Below, in pieces: positions 52,781 to 61,912 of a DNA stretch of 64,000 bases; the stretch's first letter is position 1, and every line of letters begins with the position of its first letter. Source of the stretch: SVFI01 sp045643145. GTDB taxonomy: Bacteria; Bacillota; Clostridia; Lachnospirales; Lachnospiraceae. The DNA lies in assembly GCA_045643145.1 (NCBI GenBank), contig JAZUKG010000163.1, positions 1-64,000 on the forward strand, given 5' to 3'. Under the pieces are notes generated by a model. It did no database searches and was not told the DNA's origin. It saw nothing but the letters and a program-made list of their open reading frames with translations. The translations under genes were made by a program, and so were the position numbers.

Positions 52781-53819
52781 TCTCTTTTTCACCTAAATCA
52801 AACTCTACCATATCGTCTTCTTCTCTGGCGAGAATCTCTGCCATCTCAGCTACTTCAAGAGCTGTATTTACATCATAATCAAACTCTTCTTTAAAATATG
52901 CTTTCCAGTCAAATACTGCTTCAATAGCAGCAATGGCTACACGAATCATTTCTTCGTCCGGTTCCTTGGTTGTCAGCTTCTGTAAAAACATTCCCGGTGC
53001 TGAAATAATACGAACGAGGATGTTGTTGCTTCTTCCTGCCAATCGGATGATTTCATAAGAAATACCTGCAATAACCGGAATCAGAGCCAGACGCACAATC
53101 AGTCTCAGTGCAACCTGATCCACACGAATAAAGAAGAACAGAATAATGCTGACCAACATAACAAAGAGTAAAAAGCTGGTTCCGCATCTTTTATGCTGTC
53201 TGGAACTCTTCTTTACGTTCTCAACGGTCAAAAGCTTACCTTTTTCCAGGCAGTTAATGCATTTATGTTCTGCTCCGTGATACTGATATACTCTTCTGAT
53301 ATCCTTCATACATCCGATGGCTACTACATATAACAGAAAGATAGCCAGTCTTAATACACCTTCAAATAAAGCCAGCAAAGTTTCGTTTGCTACCATTTTG
53401 CTCAGATACTCAGAAATAAAATATGGCAGGAGCATAAAAAATCCGATCGCCATAAGAACAGATAAAAATACGGTAAAGCCGGATACCACGCTTTCTGTCT
53501 TTTCTCCAAAAAGTTTTACCAGCATACGGTCAAACCAGGTATCTTCTCCGTCTTCATCCTCAAAATATTCTGCTGAATAGTTAAGGCAGCGAATTCCTAA
53601 AATCATGGAATCCAAAAAGTTGAATACGCCTCGAATAAAAGGAAGCTGAGTTATCTTGCTCTTGGAACCTTTTCCGACATACTCTTCTACTTTAACTACA
53701 ATTTTTCCGTTAGGTTTTCTTACTGCTACGGCAAAGCTGTCTTTGTTTTTCATCATAATGCCTTCTAAAACGGCCTGTCCGCCTATTCCGCAGTAATGAT
53801 CACTTTTTTTACTTTTCAT
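52767..53819 (-). CDS. DUF1385 family membrane protein
   Basis: 350 aa. The opening CGIGGQAVLEGIMMKNKDSFAVAVRKPNG and YQYHGAEHKCINCLEKGKLLTVENVK are hallmarks of DUF1385 (YqhQ-type) proteins. About five membrane segments lie at 115-190 and 215-265. The C-terminal 40 residues are acidic. Biochemical role unknown; it is a constant neighbour of prmC and prfA in Clostridia. It overlaps prmC at its 3' end. Confidence 0.9.
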   Translation of the reverse strand: MKSKKSDHYCGIGGQAVLEGIMMKNKDSFAVAVRKPNGKIVVKVEEYVGKGSKSKITQLPFIRGVFNFLDSMILGIRCLNYSAEYFEDEDGEDTWFDRMLVKLFGEKTESVVSGFTVFLSVLMAIGFFMLLPYFISEYLSKMVANETLLALFEGVLRLAIFLLYVVAIGCMKDIRRVYQYHGAEHKCINCLEKGKLLTVENVKKSSRQHKRCGTSFLLFVMLVSIILFFFIRVDQVALRLIVRLALIPVIAGISYEIIRLAGRSNNILVRIISAPGMFLQKLTTKEPDEEMIRVAIAAIEAVFDWKAYFKEEFDYDVNTALEVAEMAEILAREEDDMVEFDLGEKENEIS

Positions 53820-53878
53820 ATATATCCTTTTTCTATTCTGAATGAATATTTATAGTATTCAATATTTGTTTTTACAAG

Positions 53879-53910
53879 AGAAAAAAAGGTTGAGATATGA
53901 ATCTCAACCT
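53879..53910 (-). terminator. Rho-independent terminator of rpmE
   Basis: Stem AGGTTGAGAT (53887-53896) with ATCTCAACCT (53901-53910), 4-nt loop, then seven T on the minus strand. It separates rpmE from the DUF1385 gene. Confidence 0.93.
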
Positions 53911-53921
53911 CATGTGTCATA

Positions 53922-54122
53922 TTATTTAAGACCGTATTTCTTATTGAATTTCTCAATACGTCCATCAGCTCTGGCTGTCTTCTGCTGTCCTGTGTAGAAT
54001 GAATGACACTTTGAACAAATTTCTACGTGGATGCTTTCCTTTGTAGATCCTGTTACGAATGTGTTACCACAGTTACATGTTACAGTTGCCTGATAATAAT
54101 TTGGATGTAATCCTTCTTTCAT
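53922..54122 (-). CDS. rpmE: Ribosomal protein L31, zinc-binding type
   Basis: 66 aa, the usual L31 length. Four zinc ligands are visible: Cys16, Cys18, Cys36 and Cys39 (CNC and CSKC). The opening MKEGLHPNYYQATVTC is diagnostic. The ATG at 54122 has AGAGGTG upstream; longer in-frame starts are not supported. It has its own promoter, an 85-90 nt structured leader, and its own terminator, so it is a single-gene unit between rho and DUF1385. Confidence 0.97.
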   Translation of the reverse strand: MKEGLHPNYYQATVTCNCGNTFVTGSTKESIHVEICSKCHSFYTGQQKTARADGRIEKFNKKYGLK

Positions 54123-54212
54123 TTTTTTCACCTCTTTTATAAATTTGGACTGTATTTCTTTGAACACAGCCACTTCCTACGTGTTCACAGTCTGTCCGTG
54201 GACAAACAGCTT
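54123..54212 (-). promoter_or_regulatory. Structured 5' leader of rpmE, possible L31 autoregulatory RNA
   Basis: The leader can form TGTCC-AC-GGACA and then TGAACAC paired with GTGTTCA around a loop containing GGAAGTGG. Regulatory L31 leader motifs are known in bacteria. The assignment here rests on the position and the two hairpins only. Confidence 0.4.
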
Positions 54213-54216
54213 TATA

Positions 54217-54245
54217 ATTGTAGCATAGGGATATTGCCTTGGCAA
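54217..54245 (-). promoter_or_regulatory. Promoter of rpmE
   Basis: Minus-strand -35 TTGCCA (54240-54245), 17-bp spacer, -10 TACAAT (54217-54222), just before the rho stop codon. Confidence 0.75.
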
Positions 54246-54254
54246 GACTTTTTC

Positions 54255-55547
54255 TTATAAAAATCTCATTTTTTCTACGGTCTGAACAAATTCCTTGTTG
54301 TTTTTTGTACGAACAAACATATCCAGTATCTTTTCTACTGCTTCATCCGATTTCAAACCATTCAAAGCACGGCGAATAATATTGATGGCACGAACCTCAT
54401 CCTCCTCGAGTAAAAGGTCTTCTCTTCTGGTTCCTGACTTTGGAATATCGATAGCCGGGAATACTCTCTTTTCGGAAAGCTTTCTGTCCAATACCATTTC
54501 CATGTTACCGGTACCTTTAAATTCCTCATATACTACATCATCCATTTTAGAACCGGTTTCTACCAGTGCAGTAGCCAAAATCGTCAAGCTGCCGCCCTCA
54601 CGCATATTTCTGGCTGCACCAAAGAATCTCTTTGGCATATGAAGAGCTGCCGGATCCAAACCACCGGAAAGAGTTCTTCCACTTGGCGGAACAGTAAGGT
54701 TGTAGGCTCTGGTAAGTCTGGTAATACTGTCAAGAAGAATGGTAACATCCTGCTTTTGCTCTACGAGTCTTTTGGCTCTTTCGATTACCATTTCAGATAC
54801 TCTCTTGTGATGCTCCGGAAGTTCATCAAAGGTAGAATAGATTACTTCTACATTCGGTCCTTCAATGGCTTCTCTGATATCGGTTACTTCTTCCGGTCTT
54901 TCATCGATTAACAAAATAATCAGATGCATTTTCGGATTGTTGATTTTAATAGATTTGGCTACTTCCTTTAATAAGGTAGTCTTTCCTGCCTTGGGCGGAG
55001 ATACAATCATACCACGCTGGCCCTTACCTACCGGGCTTAATAAATCCATGATACGCATAGCCACTGAGCATCCCGGTGTCTCCATACGCAGTCTTTCATC
55101 CGGGAAAATAGGTGTCAAGTCCTCGAAATTTTTACGCTTTTCAATTTCTGCCGGATGCAGTCCGTTAATTTTCTTTACATATAATAAAGCACTGAACTTT
55201 TCACCCTGTGTTTTTACTCTGGTATTTCCTTTGATAATATCACCGGTTTTTAACCCGAACTTACGGATCTGACTCGGTGCCACATATACATCATTTTCAC
55301 CCGGAAGATAATTTTCACAGCGAATAAATCCGTATCCGTCCGGCATTACCTCTAAAATACCGCCGGCCTCAATACCGCTGTCTAAATCTGAAGTCAGCTT
55401 CTCCGGACTGATTTTACTTTTTTCATCTTCTTCAAGCATGGCATCAATCACCTCTGCCTTTTTCATAGCAGATACACCTTTGATTCCTCTTGATTTCGCA
55501 ATTTCTTTTAAATCACTAAGAGCAAGTGTTTCATACTTTTCTCTCAT
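54255..55547 (-). CDS. rho: Transcription termination factor Rho
   Basis: 430 aa hexameric RNA helicase. An N-terminal Rho-N segment (about 1-45, LALSDLKEIAKSRGIKG) is followed by the RNA-binding cold-shock-like domain (GILEVMPDGYGFIRCENYLPG). The ATPase core has Walker A PPKAGKTTLLKEVA, Walker B VTILLDSITRLTRAYN and the Q/R-loop region TVPPSGRTLSGGLDP. The ATG at 55547 has GGAGG 5 nt upstream; another ATG four codons earlier overlaps that site. It has its own promoter and an approximately 95-nt leader. Confidence 0.98.
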   Translation of the reverse strand: MREKYETLALSDLKEIAKSRGIKGVSAMKKAEVIDAMLEEDEKSKISPEKLTSDLDSGIEAGGILEVMPDGYGFIRCENYLPGENDVYVAPSQIRKFGLKTGDIIKGNTRVKTQGEKFSALLYVKKINGLHPAEIEKRKNFEDLTPIFPDERLRMETPGCSVAMRIMDLLSPVGKGQRGMIVSPPKAGKTTLLKEVAKSIKINNPKMHLIILLIDERPEEVTDIREAIEGPNVEVIYSTFDELPEHHKRVSEMVIERAKRLVEQKQDVTILLDSITRLTRAYNLTVPPSGRTLSGGLDPAALHMPKRFFGAARNMREGGSLTILATALVETGSKMDDVVYEEFKGTGNMEMVLDRKLSEKRVFPAIDIPKSGTRREDLLLEEDEVRAINIIRRALNGLKSDEAVEKILDMFVRTKNNKEFVQTVEKMRFL

Positions 55548-55649
55548 AGATACCTCCATTTACCATATTAAATTATATTCACGGAAAAAGTTCTCATCGA
55601 CTGATTCTCAGAAATAATTGATTTGTAGATAAAACTGATTTGCATACTT

Positions 55650-55678
55650 AGTATAATCGGTTTTATTTTCCGTGTAAA
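55650..55678 (-). promoter_or_regulatory. Promoter of rho
   Basis: Minus-strand -35 TTTACA (55673-55678), 17-bp spacer, -10 TATACT (55650-55655). Confidence 0.7.
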
Positions 55679-55719
55679 GTGTAAAAAACGGATATTTCAT
55701 AAAAAATGCCTTTGCAGCA

Positions 55720-55748
55720 TTGCCACGTTTTCAAAGTTGGTATATTAT
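55720..55748 (+). promoter_or_regulatory. Promoter of the malic enzyme operon
   Basis: TTGCCA (55720-55725), 17-bp spacer, TATTAT (55743-55748). The start site lies about 50 bp before the ATG. Confidence 0.7.
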
Positions 55749-55806
55749 GATGTATGGAAATAAAATCACTTATTTATAGTAATAAGCATAGAAAGGAAAG
55801 AAAAAA

Positions 55807-56955
55807 ATGACAACAAACGAAAAAGCTTTACAGCTTCATGAAGAATGGCAGGGAAAACTTGATACTGTTTCAAAGGTAGCAGTAAAAACCAGAGAAGCAT
55901 TATCATTAGCATACACACCGGGTGTTGCTGAACCATGTAAGGTAATTGCTGAGGACAAAGAAGCTGCTTATAAATATACAATGAAAGCAAATACTGTAGC
56001 TGTTATCTCTGACGGTAGTGCAGTATTAGGTTTAGGAAACATCGGAGCACATGCTGCTATGCCTGTTATGGAAGGTAAATGTGTTCTTTTCAAGGAATTC
56101 GCTGGTGTAAACGCTGTTCCGATTTGTTTAGATACTCAGGATACAGAAGAAATCATCAAGGCTGTAACCTATCTCGCACCAAACTACGGCGGAATCAACT
56201 TAGAAGACATCAGCGCTCCTCGTTGTTTTGAAATTGAAACCAGATTAAAAGAAACTTTAGATATTCCTGTATTCCATGATGACCAGCACGGTACTGCTAT
56301 CGTAGTATTAGCAGGTATCATCAACAGTTTGAAAATTGTTGGTAAAGACAAAGCTGATTGTAAGGTTGTTATCAACGGTGCAGGTAGTGCCGGAATCGCA
56401 ATCGCTAAATTATTAATGCGCTACGGTTTCAAGAATGTATTACTTTGTGACAGTGTTGGTATCGTTGCAAAGAGCAGAGAAAAATTAAACTGGGCAAAAC
56501 AGGAAATGGCTGAAATTTCCAACCCAAACAACGAAGAAGGTACATTAAAGGATGCTGTAAAGAATGCTGACATCTTTGTTGGTGTTTCTGCTCCCGGTGT
56601 ATTAACAGAAGAAATGGTTCAGACTATGAATAAAGATGCCATCATCTTTGCTCTGGCTAATCCGGTTCCGGAAATCATGCCTGATGTAGCAAAGAAAGCC
56701 GGTGCCAGAATCGTTGGTACAGGACGTTCTGATTTCCCTAACCAGGTTAACAACGTAGTTGCATTCCCTGGAATCTTTAAGGGTGCTTTAGAAGGCAGAG
56801 CAAAACAGATCACAGAAGACATGAAGTTAGCAGCTGCTATCGCTATTGCTAGTTTAGTTCCGGAAAACGAATTAAACGAAGACAATATCATGCCTGAAGC
56901 TTTCAATCCTCAGGTAGCTGATTTAGTAGCCCAGGCTGTTAAGTCAAACATCTAA
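55807..56955 (+). CDS. Malic enzyme (short bacterial type)
   Basis: 382 aa. Oxidatively decarboxylates malate to pyruvate. The malic domain has LAYTPGVAEPCKVIAED and VFHDDQHGTAIVVLAGIINS (metal and substrate sites). The NAD(P) domain has INGAGSAGIAIAKLL. The short length fits the bacterial NAD(P)-malic enzyme group; cofactor preference is not clear. Codon use is strongly biased to TTA, GCT and GGT, like the OFA transporter, which suggests high expression. It is followed 1 bp later by a radical SAM gene. Confidence 0.95.
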   Translation: MTTNEKALQLHEEWQGKLDTVSKVAVKTREALSLAYTPGVAEPCKVIAEDKEAAYKYTMKANTVAVISDGSAVLGLGNIGAHAAMPVMEGKCVLFKEFAGVNAVPICLDTQDTEEIIKAVTYLAPNYGGINLEDISAPRCFEIETRLKETLDIPVFHDDQHGTAIVVLAGIINSLKIVGKDKADCKVVINGAGSAGIAIAKLLMRYGFKNVLLCDSVGIVAKSREKLNWAKQEMAEISNPNNEEGTLKDAVKNADIFVGVSAPGVLTEEMVQTMNKDAIIFALANPVPEIMPDVAKKAGARIVGTGRSDFPNQVNNVVAFPGIFKGALEGRAKQITEDMKLAAAIAIASLVPENELNEDNIMPEAFNPQVADLVAQAVKSNI

Positions 56956-56956
56956 T

Positions 56957-57931
56957 ATGAGCAAACTTTCAATTGAAGAACAAATTAAAGAAGAGAGGGC
57001 TGATAAACCATATCAGTCCCTCAGTTCTTTTCTAAAAAAAGAATACGGTGAAAAGATTTTTAAAATCTCATTGGATGGCGGATTTACCTGCCCGAACAGA
57101 GATGGTCTGATAGGTCATGAAGGCTGCATCTTCTGTTCTGAAGGCGGCAGTGGTGAATTCGCCACTTTAACAACTGACGACGAATCCGATATTCATGATC
57201 AGATTATGACTGCTATCAGCAAATTCGGTTCTAAAAATACAGGCAGTAAATATATTGCATATTTTCAGGCCTATACCAATACCTACGGAAAGCCGGAGCA
57301 TTTATATAAGCTCTATCGCGGTGCTCTGACTCATCCGCTTATCAAAGGGATTTCCATCGGTACCAGACCGGATTGTCTCGGCCCGGAGGTTTTGGAAGTA
57401 CTAAGAAGAGTCAAACAGGAATTCAGTGATAAATTCATCTGGGTAGAACTCGGTCTCCAGACGATTCACGAGTCTACTGCTAAATTTATCAGGCGTGGCT
57501 ATTCTCTCAGTGTTTTCGATGAAGCAGTCACAAATCTTCATGCACTTTCCATTCCGATTATCGTACATATGATACTGGGACTTCCCGGTGAAACGGATGA
57601 AATGGTACTGCAAACCGTATCACACCTAAATAAAAGCAAAGTGTTTGGAGTCAAGCTTCAGCTTTTGCATATTTTAAAAAATACAGATTTGGAAAAGCTC
57701 TACCTGAACGGAAAAATCGAATGTCTGACCAAGGAGCATTATATTGATTTACTCATTCAATGTATTGATCATTTGGATCCGAATATCGTGCTTCACCGCG
57801 TGACCGGTGACGGAGCCAAAGATTTATTAATCGCCCCGGAATACAGTCTGTATAAATGGGATATGTTAAACAGCCTGCATAGGGAAATGCGTACCCATGG
57901 TCACTATCAGGGCAGACTTTTCAATGAGTAA
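56957..57931 (+). CDS. YhcC-like radical SAM protein (TIGR01212 family)
   Basis: 324 aa. The N-terminal signature KISLDGGFTCPNRDG with GCIFCSEGG supplies the cluster cysteines (a long first gap, CX14CX2C-like, as in TIGR01212 members). GTRPDCLGPEVLEVLRR and WVELGLQTIHESTAKFIRRGY also match. The reaction is unknown. The ATG falls directly after the malic enzyme stop, so they are co-transcribed. A DUF4364 gene follows. Confidence 0.9.
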   Translation: MSKLSIEEQIKEERADKPYQSLSSFLKKEYGEKIFKISLDGGFTCPNRDGLIGHEGCIFCSEGGSGEFATLTTDDESDIHDQIMTAISKFGSKNTGSKYIAYFQAYTNTYGKPEHLYKLYRGALTHPLIKGISIGTRPDCLGPEVLEVLRRVKQEFSDKFIWVELGLQTIHESTAKFIRRGYSLSVFDEAVTNLHALSIPIIVHMILGLPGETDEMVLQTVSHLNKSKVFGVKLQLLHILKNTDLEKLYLNGKIECLTKEHYIDLLIQCIDHLDPNIVLHRVTGDGAKDLLIAPEYSLYKWDMLNSLHREMRTHGHYQGRLFNE

Positions 57932-57953
57932 CTGACAAATAAGGAAACAAACT

Positions 57954-58469
57954 ATGAATCAAGATTTTTTAATTCTCTACAAGTTAATTGTTTTGTACAT
58001 GCTGGACCGCGTGGATTTTCCTCTGACGCGTACACAGATTACAGAATTTATTTTGGAAAAAGAATATACCACTTACTTAAATCTGCAGGCAGCCATTTCA
58101 CAGCTCGTAGAAGGAAATATGATTACCGAAAAAACAATTCGTAATCGAACCCTTTTATCTCTGACGGAAGAAGGCTTATCTACTCTATCCTTTTTTTCCA
58201 ATCGTATTTCTGATGAAATCAAGCAGGAAATTGATGCATATTTGCAGGAACGTGCCTATGATTTAAAAGAAGAAGTTTCTGTAACCGGCGAGTACTACAA
58301 ATCAACAGAAGGTGACTACAAGGCTCATTTAATCGCCAAGGAAAAAGGCTCCTCTCTCATCGAGCTGACCTTATCACTTCCAAGCGAAGAAATCGCCGCT
58401 TCTGTTTGTCAGAACTGGGAAAAGAAGAATCAGGAAGTCTATCAGAAAATAATAGAGCAGCTACTCTAG
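57954..58469 (+). CDS. DUF4364 family winged-helix protein
   Basis: 171 aa. The N-terminal 80 residues (ILYKLIVLYMLDRVDFPLTRTQITEFI, then YLNLQAAISQLVEGNMI) form a winged helix; the rest is a beta-rich tail. DUF4364 proteins are putative regulators common in Clostridia. The gene lies 22 bp after the radical SAM gene. Its last codons (GluGlnLeuLeu-stop) lie in a terminator palindrome shared with the convergent phosphodiesterase gene, with 9 bp of overlap. Confidence 0.85.
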   Translation: MNQDFLILYKLIVLYMLDRVDFPLTRTQITEFILEKEYTTYLNLQAAISQLVEGNMITEKTIRNRTLLSLTEEGLSTLSFFSNRISDEIKQEIDAYLQERAYDLKEEVSVTGEYYKSTEGDYKAHLIAKEKGSSLIELTLSLPSEEIAASVCQNWEKKNQEVYQKIIEQLL

Positions 58470-58483
58470 TAGCTGCTCTTTTA
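58454..58483. terminator. Bidirectional terminator inside overlapping 3' coding ends
   Basis: A 12-bp perfect stem AGAGCAGCTACT (58454-58465) and AGTAGCTGCTCT (58468-58479) has a 2-nt loop and is followed by TTTT on the plus strand and ATTATTTT on the minus. It covers both stop codons, so each protein ends in the residues GluGlnLeuLeu. Confidence 0.88.
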
Positions 58484-59792
58484 CTTTACCATCTCTGTTA
58501 TTTTCATTAAGTTTTATATTCATGATTTTTGCAATCGTCGGTCCTTCATCCCAGAGATACATTTTATCAACCTCGGCATTTTCTTTTACTCCGTATCCCG
58601 TCATCATAAAGAAGGTTTCATATTCCGGCTGATCCGGTAAATATCCATGCGTAGCCTTCATGGCATGTCCCTGACAATCCTCTACTTTTTCAAATGGCTG
58701 ATTCCATTCGTTTTGGAAGTAATAGCCCGGCTTTGCTTCCAGCATACAGATACAGTTTGGATCTGCACCCAGTGCACCGGCTTCTTTTCTCAAATAAATT
58801 TTATACACTGCTTCTTTTGGCATTTTTAAAAGCGTTTCTTTTAATGGTTTAAGGAGCATTTCTTTCTGTTCTTTATTAGCATCCGCTAACTGTTTTTTCA
58901 TTCTCTTTGATGCATAAATATAACAGCTTCCGTCGCAGTGCTGCGCTACAAAATCATACTTTAACGGATTGTCCTCCCTGGCAAACAATCCCGCTTGTTT
59001 TAAATAATAATTTGGATATACAATCGTATGGGTATCCATCTGACAATGATCCCCCAAAACTACAATCGTAGTTTTATCCATGTCGCCGGTTTGACAGAGC
59101 GCTTCATATAGCATTCCCAGTCTGTCATCCAGCCTGCGCATAGCCAGATCAATCTCAACTCCATCCAGTCCAAAATTGTGTCTGTGGGTATCCACATCCG
59201 TAAAATGCACCATAAGCAAATCCGGATTGTACTGATGAATCGTATGCACAGCGCTATGCACTACAAAATCATCGAGATTTGGCTGATTAATTCCATCCAT
59301 AATAGAACCGTATCGTTTTAATAAATCTATTTGGTATCGAATCGGTCCGCTGGTTGCTGAAACCATAACCTGATTCTGCCATTTTCTGTTTGCAAAAATT
59401 TCCGGTACACAATAATCAATACTGCTTCTGGCAGTTACCGGCCAAAGAAGAGCTGCCGTCTTCCATCCTGCTTTTTTTGCCTGGTCATATATCGTTTCTG
59501 CCTTGATTGCCTTTCTAAACCAGAACCAGTCCTCTTTTTCTCTCTGAGGCTGCAATTTAATATTGTTAATAATTCCGTGTCCCGCCGGCTTTAATCCTGT
59601 CACAATCGATGTATGTGCCGGATAGGTAATCGAAGGATACACACTTTGTACATGATCGCACACCGCGGCCTTTTCACGTATTTTAGAAAAATTGGGCATG
59701 GCCTTTAGTTTTTCCAAATCTCTTTGCCCTACCGCATCAAAGGATATCATTACCATTCTTTGATTTTTTAACTTTTTTACTCTTTGATCCAT
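58461..59792 (-). CDS. Alkaline-phosphatase-superfamily nucleotide pyrophosphatase/phosphodiesterase
   Basis: 443 aa. Metal and nucleophile sites are visible: MISFDAVG (Asp), YPSITYPAHTSIVTG (Thr nucleophile), VHFTDVDTHRHNFG and VVLGDHCQMDTH. The pattern fits ectonucleotide pyrophosphatase/phosphodiesterase-like enzymes, but there is no signal peptide, so it is probably cytosolic. It overlaps the end of rarA by 16 bp and is the last gene of a repair-type operon. Substrate unknown. Confidence 0.87.
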   Translation of the reverse strand: MDQRVKKLKNQRMVMISFDAVGQRDLEKLKAMPNFSKIREKAAVCDHVQSVYPSITYPAHTSIVTGLKPAGHGIINNIKLQPQREKEDWFWFRKAIKAETIYDQAKKAGWKTAALLWPVTARSSIDYCVPEIFANRKWQNQVMVSATSGPIRYQIDLLKRYGSIMDGINQPNLDDFVVHSAVHTIHQYNPDLLMVHFTDVDTHRHNFGLDGVEIDLAMRRLDDRLGMLYEALCQTGDMDKTTIVVLGDHCQMDTHTIVYPNYYLKQAGLFAREDNPLKYDFVAQHCDGSCYIYASKRMKKQLADANKEQKEMLLKPLKETLLKMPKEAVYKIYLRKEAGALGADPNCICMLEAKPGYYFQNEWNQPFEKVEDCQGHAMKATHGYLPDQPEYETFFMMTGYGVKENAEVDKMYLWDEGPTIAKIMNIKLNENNRDGKVKEQLLE

Positions 59793-61093
59793 GATAAGTA
59801 CTCCTGTACTGTCTTTTCATATCCGTTCTCACTCGGTTCGTAGAATCTTTCTCCTACCAGTTCATCCGGCAAATACTGCTGCTCCACATAATGTTTTGGA
59901 TAAGAATGAGCATATTTATATCCCACTCCGTGTCCGAGCTTTTCTGCGCCCTTGTAATGCGCATCCATTAAATGAGTCGGTATCTTTAAGTTGCCGGTTC
60001 GTTTTACTGTATCTAATGCCTTAAAAACGGCCTCACAGCTACTGTTACTCTTGGGCGCTGTAGCCACATAAACTGCCGCATGAGATAAGATAATCTGGGC
60101 TTCCGGCATACCGATTCTCTCTACTGCCAAAGCAGCACTAACTGCTACATTCAACGCATTCGGATCTGCCATTCCGACATCCTCAGAAGCACATATCATA
60201 ATACGTCTGGCAATAAAGGTAACGCTCTCTCCTGCATAAAGCATTTTGGCCAGATAGTAAACCGCGCCGTCCGGATCGGAACCTCGCATACTTTTGATAA
60301 AAGCCGAAATATTATCATAATGATTGTCCCCGGATTTATCGTATTTTACTACTCTTTTTTGAATACATTCACTCGCCACATCGAGAGTGATATGAATCTT
60401 TCCGTCTTCTGAACGTGGTGTGGTCATTACACCAATCTCTATCGCATTCAATGCATGTCTGGCATCTCCGCCGGAAATATCCGCCAAAAATTCCAGGGCA
60501 TCTTCTTCAATCACTGCCTCATATCCGCCCAGACCCTTTTCCTTGTCTGATACGGCCCTTTGCAACAGATTCTTAATGTCCTCTTTTTCCAAAGGCTTCA
60601 GTTCAAAAATAATGGAACGGGATAACAGAGCTCCGTTTACCTCAAAATAAGGATTTTCTGTCGTCGCACCAATTAGTACCAAAGTGCCATCCTCTACAAA
60701 CGGCAAAAGATAGTCCTGCTGTCCCTTATTAAAACGATGAATTTCGTCGATGAAAAGTATCGTCTTTTGCTGATACATACCCATGGTATCCTTTGCCTTG
60801 GCTACTACTTCCTCCATATCCTTTTTACCGGCAATGGTAGCATTGATTTGGGTAAAGCTGGCCTTGGTCGTATTGGCAATCACCTTGGCTATGGTCGTCT
60901 TTCCGGTACCCGGAGGACCATAGAAAATAAGCGAGCTGAGCTTGTCAGCTTTGATTGCTCTGTAAAGGAGTTTGTCCTCTCCCAATATGTGCTTTTGACC
61001 TACAATCTCATCCAGAGTCGTCGGTCTGAGCCTGGCTGCCAGGGGCGATTCCTTCTCCATGGCATTTTCTCTCATATACTGAAATAAATCCAT
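59777..61093 (-). CDS. rarA: Replication-associated recombination protein RarA (MgsA)
   Basis: 438 aa AAA+ ATPase related to RuvB and clamp loaders, acting at stalled forks. Walker A GPPGTGKT (59-66), Walker B LFIDEIHRFN, sensor TTENPYFEVN, and the arginine-finger region ALLSRSIIFEL are clear. The C-terminal MgsA domain includes SGDNHYDNISAFIKSMRGSDPDGAVYYLA. The ATG at 61093 has AAAGGAAA upstream. It starts 13 bp after the TIGR03915-like gene. Confidence 0.96.
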   Translation of the reverse strand: MDLFQYMRENAMEKESPLAARLRPTTLDEIVGQKHILGEDKLLYRAIKADKLSSLIFYGPPGTGKTTIAKVIANTTKASFTQINATIAGKKDMEEVVAKAKDTMGMYQQKTILFIDEIHRFNKGQQDYLLPFVEDGTLVLIGATTENPYFEVNGALLSRSIIFELKPLEKEDIKNLLQRAVSDKEKGLGGYEAVIEEDALEFLADISGGDARHALNAIEIGVMTTPRSEDGKIHITLDVASECIQKRVVKYDKSGDNHYDNISAFIKSMRGSDPDGAVYYLAKMLYAGESVTFIARRIMICASEDVGMADPNALNVAVSAALAVERIGMPEAQIILSHAAVYVATAPKSNSSCEAVFKALDTVKRTGNLKIPTHLMDAHYKGAEKLGHGVGYKYAHSYPKHYVEQQYLPDELVGERFYEPSENGYEKTVQEYLSWIKE

Positions 61094-61106
61094 TTCTAGT
61101 TTCCTT

Positions 61107-61871
61107 TCATGACATAAACTCCGTAGCATGCTTTCGCATCCATAACGGAAACAGATTGCGCTGACATCTGTAATTCATTCTCTCTTCAATCGTAATTGCT
61201 TTAAAGAAAGTCTTCCACAAATCAATAAACGGATCCTTGATTTCCTCGCTCTTCTTTAATGCTTCAAACTCCTCGTCGGAAAGGGTCTTCAGGTACGCCT
61301 GCTGATCCCGCGGATGAACCATGGCTAACCGATGAACATCATCCACGATAACAAAATTTTCAGAGGGCATACGATCCTCAAAATGATGACAAACAAATGT
61401 AATCACCATACTGTCCGGTTCAAAATGCGCCACATAGATTTTCCCCGGCATCTCATTAAATCGCAGAAATTCTATAAAATGATGTGCCTGAGAACTGACT
61501 CTTCTCTGGATTTGCATCATTCTCTGAATCTCCGGAATATGCAGATAGTTCATTACCTCTGCTCCTTTGGCAAATCCGTAAATCAAAAAGCGGTATACGG
61601 TATCGAGCGCATCCTCTTCTTCTGAACATAAGCCATAGACAACCCATCTGTAGGCTCCGTATCCTATTTTATTTTGTATTGATCTGGCCACCATTTGCGC
61701 CTTTTGTTCATCCGGCGAAATATGCCTGTATTCGACAAAAAGCTCCTGCTGCAGCGTATCTTCCCTTTGCAGCTTTACATTGCTGTGACCGAGCTTGCTG
61801 GCCCATGCATCATAGATACAACTGAGCATGGCCACAAAATTATTTTCACAGGTAAATACTGTCATATCCAT
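61107..61871 (-). CDS. TIGR03915/DUF4130-like putative DNA metabolism protein
   Basis: 254 aa, soluble. The N-terminus MTVFTCENNFVAMLSCIYDAWASKLG and the C-terminal block DLWKTFFKAITIEERMNYRCQRNLFPLWMRKH match the DUF4130/TIGR03915 family, which is found fused to uracil-DNA-glycosylase-like domains or beside a radical SAM partner. That partner is the gene upstream. Activity is unknown. I chose the ATG at 61871 with AAAGGAT upstream; 61865 is also possible. Confidence 0.85.
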   Translation of the reverse strand: MDMTVFTCENNFVAMLSCIYDAWASKLGHSNVKLQREDTLQQELFVEYRHISPDEQKAQMVARSIQNKIGYGAYRWVVYGLCSEEEDALDTVYRFLIYGFAKGAEVMNYLHIPEIQRMMQIQRRVSSQAHHFIEFLRFNEMPGKIYVAHFEPDSMVITFVCHHFEDRMPSENFVIVDDVHRLAMVHPRDQQAYLKTLSDEEFEALKKSEEIKDPFIDLWKTFFKAITIEERMNYRCQRNLFPLWMRKHATEFMS

Positions 61872-61912
61872 TTTATCCTTTCTCACTGCGTTACAAAAGT
61901 TTCGAATACTTC

